A stretch of 64,000 nt of DNA from positions 30,250-94,249 of the forward strand of contig JAYFQU010000021.1 of NCBI GenBank assembly GCA_034926785.1, in the 5' to 3' direction. This document shows positions 34,443 to 42,604 of this stretch, in pieces. A program made the position numbers and the translations under genes. The first letter of the stretch is position 1, and every line of letters starts with the position of its first letter. The DNA is from UBA7703 sp034926785. GTDB lineage: Bacteria; Bacillota; Clostridia; Christensenellales; CAG-138. Below the pieces are notes generated by a model, which saw only the letters and a list, made by a program, of their open reading frames with translations, ran no database searches and was not told where the DNA came from.

Positions 34443-37400
34443 CTAGCTGCACACGTAAAGATCCGCCTGCTCCAGCAGAATAATCAAATAGGACGGTATG
34501 CCGTTTTGAATGTCGAGCTTCACCCCGTATAGATGAATGCTATGCGCTTCCTTCCCGAGGAATCCGCGCGATCGATAGAGATAATCTATCATTCGGTTTT
34601 CGACGGTTGCGGCGGCGACCTCCGCGCGAAAACGCTCCAGATTTCCCCCGCGGAAAAATGCGGAAGCATCCCGCGCAAACAGACGCATCTGCTCGTACGT
34701 AAACCCCGTAATCTCCAGTACGCCGTCGTTAAAGAAGGTTACTTCCAGCCGCTCGCCCATGCGCATGATAAAAACGCCCACCTTTGACGATTCCGTGAGC
34801 GCGTAAAGATGTTCGCTCGCATTGTGCAGTTCCGTAATATCCGAAACCACCGCCAGAACGGTGGGTGCTTTCCCGCTGATGCTAGGCACGCGCACGCCGT
34901 TTAAATGACGCCAGCCATACCCGCCGCCGGAAAGCACGCTTCGATAGCTCACCTGGAATGAGGCACCCTCCGCCGCGCATGCGCGCACCGCAGCCTCCAC
35001 CTGCGGGTAATCATGCGGATGAATGACCGATTCCGGAAATGTATTGTTCAGCGTTGCCTCGCGTAAAACGCCCTGCAGCATAAAGTATCCGTCGCTGATG
35101 AAAAGTGGGGTCATCCGCTCGCCAACCTCAAGCAGAATCACGCCTCCGTCGAGCTGTTTCATGAGCGCGTTAATCTGCTGCGCCGCGCTCGAAGCTGTTG
35201 CGCTGCCGGATTTTGAGGCGCCCGTTCCGTCGGCATATCGAATGTGATACCGGTTTTTCCCTGCATTTTTCGCCTCATAAAGTACCCGGTCCACCTCGGC
35301 ATACAGCCCTTCATAATCGCAAGACCCGCGTTTTGCAATCACTACGCCAATGCTCGCCGTCAGCGTGATGGATCCGCGCTCTTCCATCGCATAGGTGAGT
35401 TGAAGATTCTTGCAGAGCGCCGCGGCCTTTTCCTCCGCAAAATGTTCGGCCGGCACCTCGGAAAGAAAAACAAAAAACTCGTCCCCGCCAATGCGGGCCA
35501 CAATATCGCCGGAACGGAACGCTCCGCGAATAATATCGCTCATCTGCCGAAGCGCCATATCCCCGTGCTGATGTCCCAGCAGATCATTAATCTGCTTAAA
35601 ATTATCCGCGTCAATCATAAAGAGCGCGACGATATCCCCTCCGCCAAAGCGCAGCGCCTCCTCAATTGCGCTGCGGGCGGCGGTTCGGTTGAGTAATCCG
35701 CTCAAGCCATCCCGCATGGCAAGATCGTTCAGTCGATCAACCTCGCGCGTGATATCGTCAAAGTCCCGCAGCATCAGAAACGCCTTGATTTCGTCGGTCT
35801 TCGGGGCGTAGGCGAGCTGCGCGGCCAGCGTGCAGAGCCTGATCGTTCCATCCGCGTGCAGCAGGTGCAGTTCCGTCTCCTCCGCCTGGATGCCGCGCTG
35901 ATATACGCTCAGAAGCCGGCGGCTCGAAACAAAGGTGGAAAATGCCGCCCGATCCTCCGGCGACACATAGGTTTGGCAATATCGCGCGAGGATGTTCTCC
36001 GCACATGGCTGCGCTTCCGAGTCTTGCTGAAACGGGGCAAACTCGCCCTCCGCGCGTTCGCATACGCCGTTTGATACATTGACCGCCATCAGCGCCGCGC
36101 TGGCGCCGACCGAATCTGCCAGCATGCTCTGCCAACGCCGATAGGCGACAATCCGCTCCCGCTGCGTGGTGATATCCCGAATGGTGACGATCGCCTGTGT
36201 GCTCTTTCCGCCGCCATCGCCGATGGTGGCAAACTCAAATTCAAACCAGCGCGAAACGCCCTCCGCATTACGCATGCTGATCTCAGCCCCGCTGGAAGGC
36301 TTGCCCTGAAGCATATTTTGGCGGAAGGTTTCCAGTTCCTCGCGGCTCTCTTCCTCCACCAGGTCTTCAAACGCATGACAAAACAGAACATCCGGCTCCG
36401 CACTTGGAAGCTGAAAGTGTTCAATTGCGCCTTGGCTGGAGATTATCGCCCCGCTCTCGGTGTTAATCCGAATGATGACGACTCCGCTTTGTTTCGCCGA
36501 TATGCGGTACTCCTCCTCAACTGTTAGGAGGCGTTCCCGCTCTCTGCGCGAATTGCGAATTGTGCGATTGAACAGCGAAATGATAAAAATCGCGGCGGCA
36601 AGCGCGCTCGCCATCGTAATTCCAACGACCTGGTATCCCGGCACTTTCTCCTGGGCAATCGCATTTTCAACAATGCTCGCCGGAATTGTCCGTACGACCA
36701 TCCATCCATTGTAATCCGATGGCACATAGGCGATATACCAGTTCTCATTTTCCGTTTCGATCTTGTAAAAGCCCGTACTGCCAGACTGAATATCTTGTAT
36801 GATTCGCCGGACACCGTCTGTTTGCGCTGTTTGCGGCGCGCGCAATATCGAAAAAAAGTTGTCGCTGTCGTTTAATTGCATCAGCCGGCCGGCGCTTACG
36901 ATGATGGTTCCTTCCGTGTTGCAGACGAATGTCTCGCTCTGGCGATACGCGTTTTCGCGAAACATCTCGCGCAACGCTTCCTCTTTTATGACTCCGACCA
37001 CGGCCCCTATGATACGGTCTTCCGAATAGATTGGAACTGCGAGTGCAATTGCGGCTTCGTCATCCGCCAATCGGGTCTTTGCGAGGTATTCGATCGCGCG
37101 CTCTCCGCGCAGCGCCTTCTTCAGATAGGCCCGATCCTGCAGCTGCACCCGCTGCCCGCCGTCCGACACGCCTTGCCCCGCCGTGTCTGTCACAATGATA
37201 TTTCGAAAGTCCGAGGTTTCGGCGGCCGCCGCCATGGTCTTGGTCAATTGATCCGATTGCTTGAGTTCATTTGCGTCCAGCGACGCAGCAAACACCTTCA
37301 GCAGCGAAACTTCACCCTCCATCTTGATTGTGAAAAGGTCGTTTTGCTCGGTTGCTTCGGCCAGCAGCAGTTCGCCCGTCAAGCGCTTGTAGTGCTTTTC

Positions 37401-37496
37401 CGACTGTCCGGTATAGAGAAGCAGAGCAAAGATGGTCATGCAAATAAAAAACAGGGGTATCACAAACGTAAGAAGTATGCGCCCGCTCTTCTTCAT
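34443..37496 (-). CDS. Membrane diguanylate cyclase with Cache, PAS and an internal GGDEF domain
   Basis: A 1017-residue sensor. TM1 (about residues 5-28) and TM2 (about 287-309) bracket an extracellular dCache-like domain. Cytoplasmic PAS-like regions (about 325-450 and 470-580) come next, then a GGDEF domain (590-755) with intact GGDEF at 670-674 and an RSGD inhibitory site at 661-664, so c-di-GMP synthesis with product inhibition is expected. Unusually, about 260 further residues follow, containing two more PAS-like segments (WRHLNGVRVP region and the final 120 residues). The input signal is unknown. GGGGG lies about eight bases before the ATG. Confidence 0.9.
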   Translation of the reverse strand: MKKSGRILLTFVIPLFFICMTIFALLLYTGQSEKHYKRLTGELLLAEATEQNDLFTIKMEGEVSLLKVFAASLDANELKQSDQLTKTMAAAAETSDFRNIIVTDTAGQGVSDGGQRVQLQDRAYLKKALRGERAIEYLAKTRLADDEAAIALAVPIYSEDRIIGAVVGVIKEEALREMFRENAYRQSETFVCNTEGTIIVSAGRLMQLNDSDNFFSILRAPQTAQTDGVRRIIQDIQSGSTGFYKIETENENWYIAYVPSDYNGWMVVRTIPASIVENAIAQEKVPGYQVVGITMASALAAAIFIISLFNRTIRNSRRERERLLTVEEEYRISAKQSGVVIIRINTESGAIISSQGAIEHFQLPSAEPDVLFCHAFEDLVEEESREELETFRQNMLQGKPSSGAEISMRNAEGVSRWFEFEFATIGDGGGKSTQAIVTIRDITTQRERIVAYRRWQSMLADSVGASAALMAVNVSNGVCERAEGEFAPFQQDSEAQPCAENILARYCQTYVSPEDRAAFSTFVSSRRLLSVYQRGIQAEETELHLLHADGTIRLCTLAAQLAYAPKTDEIKAFLMLRDFDDITREVDRLNDLAMRDGLSGLLNRTAARSAIEEALRFGGGDIVALFMIDADNFKQINDLLGHQHGDMALRQMSDIIRGAFRSGDIVARIGGDEFFVFLSEVPAEHFAEEKAAALCKNLQLTYAMEERGSITLTASIGVVIAKRGSCDYEGLYAEVDRVLYEAKNAGKNRYHIRYADGTGASKSGSATASSAAQQINALMKQLDGGVILLEVGERMTPLFISDGYFMLQGVLREATLNNTFPESVIHPHDYPQVEAAVRACAAEGASFQVSYRSVLSGGGYGWRHLNGVRVPSISGKAPTVLAVVSDITELHNASEHLYALTESSKVGVFIMRMGERLEVTFFNDGVLEITGFTYEQMRLFARDASAFFRGGNLERFRAEVAAATVENRMIDYLYRSRGFLGKEAHSIHLYGVKLDIQNGIPSYLIILLEQADLYVCS

Positions 37497-37630
37497 TTTG
37501 CTACCCCCGGTTTATTGTTCGCTTTCAGCTTTCAGCCACTCATACGAAAATACAGCGAAACCTTTTTTGCCCGCCGCGCAGCACAGCGCGCAATCGGAGC
37601 CACCGTCTTGGCAATGATGATATATATTTT

Positions 37631-37659
37631 ATTATAGCCCTTTGTTTGCAAACTGGCAA
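37631..37659 (-). promoter_or_regulatory. Promoter of the diguanylate cyclase gene
   Basis: On the minus strand TTGCCA, 17 nt and TATAAT. The predicted leader is about 125 nt and includes a GC-rich hairpin region; no c-di-GMP riboswitch core was recognised in it. Confidence 0.65.
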
Positions 37660-37715
37660 TTATGCGTTCCGCAGGATGAAACGGATCCTGCTGCAACCGG
37701 TATCGGCGCTGCACG

Positions 37716-37744
37716 AAAAAGCGGAGCCGAACAATCGGCTCCGC
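37716..37744 (-). terminator. Terminator after the parvulin/small-peptide operon
   Basis: A perfect 10-bp stem GCGGAGCCGA/TCGGCTCCGC with an ACAA loop, followed on the minus strand by five T residues, 17 nt after the 29-codon gene. Confidence 0.85.
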
Positions 37745-37760
37745 CTATGCAACAGGCTGT

Positions 37761-37850
37761 TTAGATGATCGCAAAAATAATGGACGCGACCGTACCCAGA
37801 ACCATCATGATCGCAACGATCAAGCTGAAGATTCTCAGTCCCTTGCTCAT
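37761..37850 (-). CDS. 29-residue single-span membrane peptide
   Basis: A 29-codon gene begins MSKGLRIFSLIVAIMMVLG and is hydrophobic throughout after two basic residues, so it should span the membrane once with a short cytoplasmic N-terminus. AAGGAAG lies eight bases before the ATG, and the gene sits 12 nt after the stop of the parvulin lipoprotein, before their shared terminator. Start signal, spacing and position support translation. No homologue is recognised; it may assist the parvulin or membrane protein handling, which is inference. Confidence 0.7.
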   Translation of the reverse strand: MSKGLRIFSLIVAIMMVLGTVASIIFAII

Positions 37851-37862
37851 GAAATCACTTCC

Positions 37863-38990
37863 TTATTTACCAACCGCAGCATAGTTATCCGGATAGCGGG
37901 TCACAAGCGAGGTATCCGCAACCCATTTGTTCACGATATCCGTGTAATACTGCTGCTGATAGGCATTTTGCTCATAGACGTCAAACGCGTCCTTAATGTC
38001 CGCATAGGGAATCTCATGCGCGGGTTCGGTGGAAACGCGCTTGATGATATGCCAGCCGTAGTCGGACTGCACGGGCGCGGAGACATCTCCGTCCTTCGTC
38101 AGCGCCAGCGCGGCGTTTAGGAATGATTCAACAAAGCTCGCGCCCTCGCCTACCAGGTAACCGGCGGCGTTGGCCTCACTCTGCATGCCGGGATCGGTGT
38201 TGTATTCCTTCAGCAGCGCTTCAAAGTCTTCACCGGCGTCAATCTTGTCCTTAATCAGCTTCGCGGTTGCTTCATCCGCAACGAGAATCTGGCGCACACG
38301 GAAAAATCCGTTCGGCACATAGACCGGCGGCGCGTTGTAGCCATACTGCGCATAGCTTTCATAGGTAAAATAGCTCGAGGGGGTCGCGTCGAAAAGCGAC
38401 TTCTGGCTCGCAAGCTCTTCGGTATACTTCGCCTTGAGGTCGTCCTCGCTCATGGTGATGCCCTCCAACAGCGCGGTGCGGTGCTTGCTCACCATCGTGC
38501 TGTTGATTGCATCCTCCAGCATGTCCGCCTGAAGTTTTTTCACCGTGGTCTTGTTCTGAACCAGCGCCTTGGTGAGCAGCGTTTTGGCATATGCGTTAAC
38601 ATTGGTCGCGCCCGCCTTTTTCGCTTGTTCAACAAATGACTGCACGGTGTCGTCATAGTTTTTTTTCGCGGTGTCCTTCGCGGCGGCCATCTCCTCGTCG
38701 GTCAGCGTGATCCCGGCCTGTTTCGCCTGATAGATCTTCATCGCGGAGGCAACGAGGTTACCGAGCAGATAATCGCGGAACTTTGCAATCCCGTCATCGG
38801 TTGTCGTGTCAAAGCCGTATGCGGAGGCATAGCTGAGGCTGTTTTTATAGTTGATTTCCAGTTGCTGAACGGTGACTTCCCGATCGCCGACCGTCGCGGC
38901 CAAAACCGGCTTACTTGCGCCGCAGCCAAGCAGAGCGCCCATCGCCAGCAGAATCACCGAAACCAGCGCAATTGTCCTGTTGAGTTTCAT
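37863..38990 (-). CDS. Peptidylprolyl isomerase lipoprotein, SurA/PrsA-like
   Basis: A 375-residue lipoprotein (lipobox ALLGC, acylated Cys23) with an N-terminal SurA-type helical chaperone region (about 35-220) and a parvulin domain (about 225-335; RVRQILVADEATAKLI, GEDFEALLKEYNTDPG, VQSDYGWHIIKRV). It should help fold exported proteins outside the membrane, as PrsA does. AAGGGAGA lies upstream of the chosen ATG; a longer frame upstream lacks a site and would spoil the signal peptide. It is transcribed from a consensus promoter and followed by a small membrane peptide gene. Confidence 0.9.
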   Translation of the reverse strand: MKLNRTIALVSVILLAMGALLGCGASKPVLAATVGDREVTVQQLEINYKNSLSYASAYGFDTTTDDGIAKFRDYLLGNLVASAMKIYQAKQAGITLTDEEMAAAKDTAKKNYDDTVQSFVEQAKKAGATNVNAYAKTLLTKALVQNKTTVKKLQADMLEDAINSTMVSKHRTALLEGITMSEDDLKAKYTEELASQKSLFDATPSSYFTYESYAQYGYNAPPVYVPNGFFRVRQILVADEATAKLIKDKIDAGEDFEALLKEYNTDPGMQSEANAAGYLVGEGASFVESFLNAALALTKDGDVSAPVQSDYGWHIIKRVSTEPAHEIPYADIKDAFDVYEQNAYQQQYYTDIVNKWVADTSLVTRYPDNYAAVGK

Positions 38991-39062
38991 GAATGTTGTT
39001 CTCCCTTTTTGTTGGTCGAGATTCTCCGATACCATTGCGTTTTTTTGCATAGAAACGAGTGA

Positions 39063-39091
39063 ATTATACTCTTGGCCGCGCAGAATGTCAA
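39063..39091 (-). promoter_or_regulatory. Consensus sigma-A promoter of the parvulin operon
   Basis: On the minus strand a perfect TTGACA, 17 nt, and a perfect TATAAT, about 75 nt before the ATG; the strongest promoter seen in the window. Confidence 0.85.
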
Positions 39092-39172
39092 TCGACGCTT
39101 CCGCCGCCGCTCTACAATTCATCCGGTGTTCAAACCGCCGGAACGCCGGCTGCCGCACGTAACCGCCGGCGG

Positions 39173-40039
39173 TTAAACCCCGTCGGGAAGGATTCGCAGA
39201 TACGCTGCCATTCCGCCCGTATTCCCTTTGTCCCGCCGGTGTGAATAGAGCCGCGGCGTAGCCATCGTGCAGACATTGGAGAGCGAGAATTGCCGTGCCG
39301 GAACACCCGCCTCCCAGAATTGCCGGAACGCTATCATCCAGAGATCCACATGCGGCCGTTCCTCGCCGCGCGAAAGCACGCAGGGAATGCCGGGAAATTC
39401 CCGCGCGAATTCTTCGGCAACGTTGCGGCCGACCTCAAAACAGTCCGGGCAGATGGAAGGGCCGACGGCGGCAAACACATCCGCGGGGTTGGTGCCGTAG
39501 CATTCCGTCATTCTCTCTACCAGTCGCGCGCCGATTCTGCCCAGCGCACCCCGCCATCCGGCGTGCGCAAGCCCGATACAGCGTCTGACCGGATCAACGC
39601 AGTAAAACGCCATGCAGTCCGCGTGCCCTGTAATGAGCGTAACGAGCGGATCGTTGGTTACCAGTCCGTCGCAGGCGGGCAGCGGGTCGGCCAGATATCC
39701 TTTCCCCGCGTCGCGGCGATCCACCCGCAGCACCGTTGTGCCGTGCTCATAGTTGTCCATCACCATGCTCGCGTACGGTATCTTCGCCGCGCGGCAGAAG
39801 ATGCGGTAGTTTTCCATGACGTTATCGCGGTTTTCCGGCCGCGTAAAACTCAGGTTCAGCGACGAGAAATATCCCTCGCTCACGCCGCCGCCGCGCGCGC
39901 TGAACCCGTGGTCAAAGCCCGCGAGCCGATCCAGCAAGGGAAACGAATAGATGCCGACTCCGCTGACAAACCGGAGCTTTGCCTCGCGGGCCAATCCTTG
40001 ATATTGATCCAGAAACGCGGTGTCCATCATTGTTGCCAT
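39173..40039 (-). CDS. pgeF: Peptidoglycan editing factor PgeF (laccase-domain protein)
   Basis: A 288-residue protein of the PgeF/YfiH (Cu-oxidase_4) family. Diagnostic parts are GFSARGGGVSEGYFSSLNLS, LITGHADCMAFYC (active-site His and Cys) and GLAHAGWRGALGRI. Members remove or prevent mis-incorporation of L-Ser in peptidoglycan precursors, and laccase-like or purine-nucleoside activities are reported for relatives. GGAG eight bases before the ATG at 40039 is preferred to an upstream GTG. It is 124 nt downstream of nrdR on the same strand. Confidence 0.93.
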   Translation of the reverse strand: MATMMDTAFLDQYQGLAREAKLRFVSGVGIYSFPLLDRLAGFDHGFSARGGGVSEGYFSSLNLSFTRPENRDNVMENYRIFCRAAKIPYASMVMDNYEHGTTVLRVDRRDAGKGYLADPLPACDGLVTNDPLVTLITGHADCMAFYCVDPVRRCIGLAHAGWRGALGRIGARLVERMTECYGTNPADVFAAVGPSICPDCFEVGRNVAEEFAREFPGIPCVLSRGEERPHVDLWMIAFRQFWEAGVPARQFSLSNVCTMATPRLYSHRRDKGNTGGMAAYLRILPDGV

Positions 40040-40071
40040 ATCCGTCACTCCGATACCCTCTTCGTTGTCAA

Positions 40072-40094
40072 AAGAAAAAGCGGCGCAAGGCCGC
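40072..40094 (-). terminator. Probable terminator of nrdR
   Basis: A short GC stem GCGGC/GCCGC followed on the minus strand by CTTTTTCTTTT, between nrdR and pgeF. Confidence 0.5.
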
Positions 40095-40163
40095 CGGTTC
40101 CGCTGTGCGGACCTATTGGGTTTTGCGCCCCATGCGCGCTTGGATCACCGCACAGGTTCTCGT

Positions 40164-40622
40164 TTAATTTTTCTCGTCAAGCAGGTGCTGCAGTTCCTTC
40201 ATAAACGTCTGCGTGTCCTTGAACTCACGATAGACCGAGGCAAAGCGCACATAGGCCACCTCATCCACATCCTTGAGTTTCCGCATGACGATTTCGCCAA
40301 TATCGCGCGTCGTGACCTCCGATGCGAGCGTGTTAAACACTTCGCGGCTTACGTCTTCGACCAATTTGTCCTGCACATCCGCCGCAACCGGGCGCTTCTC
40401 GCAGGCCTTGCGCACGCCCATGCGAATTTTTTCAGAATCAAACGGCTCCCGTCTGCCATCCCGCTTGACAACCATGATCGGTATCTCCTCGATCTTCTCG
40501 TAGGTCGTAAAGCGTTTCCCGCAGTTGATGCATTCGCGCCTGCGGCGGATGGCGCTCCCGTCCTCCGTTGGGCGCGAGTCAATCACCTTGCTCTCGATGC
40601 TGGCGCAATATCTGCATTTCAT
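40164..40622 (-). CDS. nrdR: Transcriptional repressor NrdR
   Basis: A 152-residue repressor of ribonucleotide reductase genes. The N-terminal zinc ribbon has CRYC (Cys3, Cys6) and ECINCGKRFTTYE (Cys31, Cys34), and residues 49-139 form the ATP-cone that senses dATP/ATP. Length and sequence are typical. AAGGAG lies ten bases upstream, and an extended -10 (TGGTATTAT) lies about 40 nt before the ATG. No nrd gene or clear NrdR box is present in this window, so its targets are elsewhere. Confidence 0.97.
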   Translation of the reverse strand: MKCRYCASIESKVIDSRPTEDGSAIRRRRECINCGKRFTTYEKIEEIPIMVVKRDGRREPFDSEKIRMGVRKACEKRPVAADVQDKLVEDVSREVFNTLASEVTTRDIGEIVMRKLKDVDEVAYVRFASVYREFKDTQTFMKELQHLLDEKN

Positions 40623-40802
40623 AGCGGTTTGCTCCTTATATGGTGCATTATTACCTATAATAATACCATATGTATGGACGCATTACCAGAGCGGAAGCAT
40701 AGTTTCTTCCGGCAATGCGCCGATATCTTTCCAAAACGCATTCCCTCAGCCAAGTCCGCCCGCCGGCGGGTCGCCAATTCTGTATTAAATGGAGCATTAT
40801 AC

Positions 40803-40834
40803 AAAAGACGAACCGGCTGACCGATTCGTCTTTA
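40803..40834. terminator. Terminator after rpsU
   Basis: A stem AAAGACGAA/TTCGTCTTT with an inner CGG/CCG, one mismatch and a CTGA loop. The minus-strand side ends in TCTTTTGT. It lies about 35 nt after the rpsU stop. Confidence 0.75.
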
Positions 40835-40869
40835 TACGTTTTAAAATTTGTCGAAAAATACCCTGCCGA

Positions 40870-41040
40870 TTAATATTTACGCTTTCTTGCGGCCTCGGCC
40901 TTCTTCTTGCGCTTCACACTGGGCTTTTCATAGTGCTCGCGACGACGGACCTCTGCTAAGACGCCGCTGCGTGCGCACTTGCGTTTGAATCGTTTCAGAG
41001 CGCTTTCCAGGGACTCGTTTTCACCTACGCGAATTTCCAT
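40870..41040 (-). CDS. rpsU: 30S ribosomal protein S21
   Basis: A 56-residue, highly basic protein. MEIRVGENESLESALKRFKR at the N-terminus and the RREHYEKPSVKRKKK tail are the S21 signature, and length is normal (55-70 residues). S21 binds the 30S subunit near the anti-Shine-Dalgarno region. GGGAGGG lies about nine bases before the ATG. It has its own strong promoter and terminator. Confidence 0.96.
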   Translation of the reverse strand: MEIRVGENESLESALKRFKRKCARSGVLAEVRRREHYEKPSVKRKKKAEAARKRKY

Positions 41041-41094
41041 TTTCTTCCCTCCCCTCTTATACGACTCTTCCTTCGGCGGAAGACGCTAAAAGTC

Positions 41095-41123
41095 ATTATA
41101 CGCGAGGTGTTTGACGAAGTCAA
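41095..41123 (-). promoter_or_regulatory. rpsU: Promoter of rpsU
   Basis: On the minus strand TTGACT, 17 nt and TATAAT, with a small CTTCC/GGAAG hairpin in the leader. It is divergent from the BMP promoter 60 bp away. Confidence 0.8.
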
Positions 41124-41183
41124 CAGGTTTTTACCTGCATGAAAACTACTGAAAATATTGCGGTATGCAGGGGCTAACCCGTG

Positions 41184-41212
41184 TTGTGTATGCAAAAATG
41201 CTGTGATATACT
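41184..41212 (+). promoter_or_regulatory. Promoter of the BMP transporter gene
   Basis: TTGTGT, 17 nt and TATACT, about 50 nt before the ATG. Confidence 0.7.
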
Positions 41213-41261
41213 GTGTCTAGATTCTGCGCACATAAGCGTAAAACAATAGGGAGGAAAACTC

Positions 41262-42329
41262 ATGAAGAAATTTCTCGCAATTCTCTTGACGCTGGCTATC
41301 GTGCTTTCGTTCGCGGCCTGCGCGCCAAAAGAAACCTATGAAGTCGCATTGGTTACGGACGTCGGCAACATCGACGACCAGTCCTTCAACCAGGGTGCCT
41401 GGGAAGGCGTGAAGCAGTTTGCGGAAGCAGCTGGCAAGACCTACAGCTATTACCGTCCGACCGAGGACTCCGACGCGGCCCGCGTCGAAGCCATGAAGAC
41501 TGCCGTTGAAAAAGGCGCAAAGGTTATTGTCTGCCCGGGTTACATGTTTGGCCCGTCCATTACCGAAGCGCAGGCTCTGTATCCCAACGTCATGTTCCTC
41601 GGCATCGACCTGACCACCAATGACATGACCCCGGCCGCCAACACCACGATCTGCTCCTATCAGGAAGAGATTGCCGGTTATTGTGCTGGCTACGCGGTTG
41701 TCAAAGACGGCCTCACGAAGCTCGGCTTCTGCGGCGGCATGGCGGTTCCGGCCGTCGTCCGTTATGGCTACGGCTTTGTGCAGGGCGCGAATGACGCCGC
41801 CAAGGAACTCGGCAAGGTTGCCGACATTTCGGTCAAGTACTGGTATGCCCAGTCCTTCGCACCGAGCGATGAAATCAAGGTCAAGATGGATGGCTGGTAC
41901 TCCGATGGCACGCAGGTAGTGTTCGCATGCGGCGGCGGCCTGTTCAACTCTGTCGTTGCGGCGGCCGACGAAGCCTCCCCCAAGGGTTGGGTTGTCGGCG
42001 TTGACTCCGACCAGGGCCACCTCTCCGAGCGTTTCCTCACCTCCGCTTACAAAGAGCTGCCGAACACCACGGCCGGCTACCTGAAGAAGCTCTATGACAA
42101 CAACGGCACCTGGCCCGCGGATCTGGCCGGCAAGCAGGTTGTTCTCGGCGCTTCCACCAAGTCGGTTGGTATCCCGACGGCAGAAGCATCCTGGAGATTC
42201 ACCACGTTCACCACTGCCGATTACGATGCGCTGTATGCCAAGATTCTGGATGGCTCGCTCGTCATTGACGGCAGCTTCGATCCCGCAGTTACGCCCAAGG
42301 TTGACATCGCCGTCGACTACATGAGCTAA
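41262..42329 (+). CDS. BMP-family (PnrA-like) nucleoside-binding lipoprotein
   Basis: A 355-residue lipoprotein (lipobox FAAC, Cys20) of the BMP family, with signature segments VALVTDVGNIDDQSFNQGAWEG, EEIAGYCAGYAV and FACGGGLFNSVVAAA. BMP proteins bind purine nucleosides outside the membrane for the ABC transporter encoded next. AGGGAGG eight bases before the ATG. A strong hairpin after the stop suggests that this abundant component is made in excess over the membrane parts. Nucleosides as ligand is inference from family and the neighbouring thymidine kinase. Confidence 0.92.
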   Translation: MKKFLAILLTLAIVLSFAACAPKETYEVALVTDVGNIDDQSFNQGAWEGVKQFAEAAGKTYSYYRPTEDSDAARVEAMKTAVEKGAKVIVCPGYMFGPSITEAQALYPNVMFLGIDLTTNDMTPAANTTICSYQEEIAGYCAGYAVVKDGLTKLGFCGGMAVPAVVRYGYGFVQGANDAAKELGKVADISVKYWYAQSFAPSDEIKVKMDGWYSDGTQVVFACGGGLFNSVVAAADEASPKGWVVGVDSDQGHLSERFLTSAYKELPNTTAGYLKKLYDNNGTWPADLAGKQVVLGASTKSVGIPTAEASWRFTTFTTADYDALYAKILDGSLVIDGSFDPAVTPKVDIAVDYMS

Positions 42330-42347
42330 ACTTCGAGAAAGCCACTT

Positions 42348-42380
42348 ACGGGGTCGGGTTCTACGCCCGGCCCCGTTTCC
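42348..42380 (+). terminator. Hairpin after the BMP gene
   Basis: An 11-bp stem (one G-T pair) with a 7-nt loop, then TTTCCACTCTTAT; a terminator or processing site. The following 220 bp up to the ATPase gene hold T-rich DNA and no gene. Confidence 0.65.
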
Positions 42381-42604
42381 ACTCTTATCACACCATTTTC
42401 TGCCGCGCTGCATGAATGCAAAACTACACATAAGCCATTTGATTCAGAATTGCATATGTACTTTTCGCGGCAAAGCAGCAGAAAAAGCGGCATCTGTTTT
42501 TTGTTTTGTTTTTTTCTGGTTTCCATATCCAAAATTACTCTGTTTTGATATGATGTTTCGTAAGATATATTTTTGATGAATCTGACGGGAAGGGATTTGA
42601 TCCA

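Noticed and set aside
37497..37625. c-di-GMP riboswitch in the leader of the diguanylate cyclase gene
   Set aside because: The leader is long and structured, but the conserved GEMM core sequences were not found.
42381..42604. Purine riboswitch before the nucleoside transporter ATPase gene
   Set aside because: The region is T-rich and lacks the conserved three-way junction and loop sequences of purine riboswitches.
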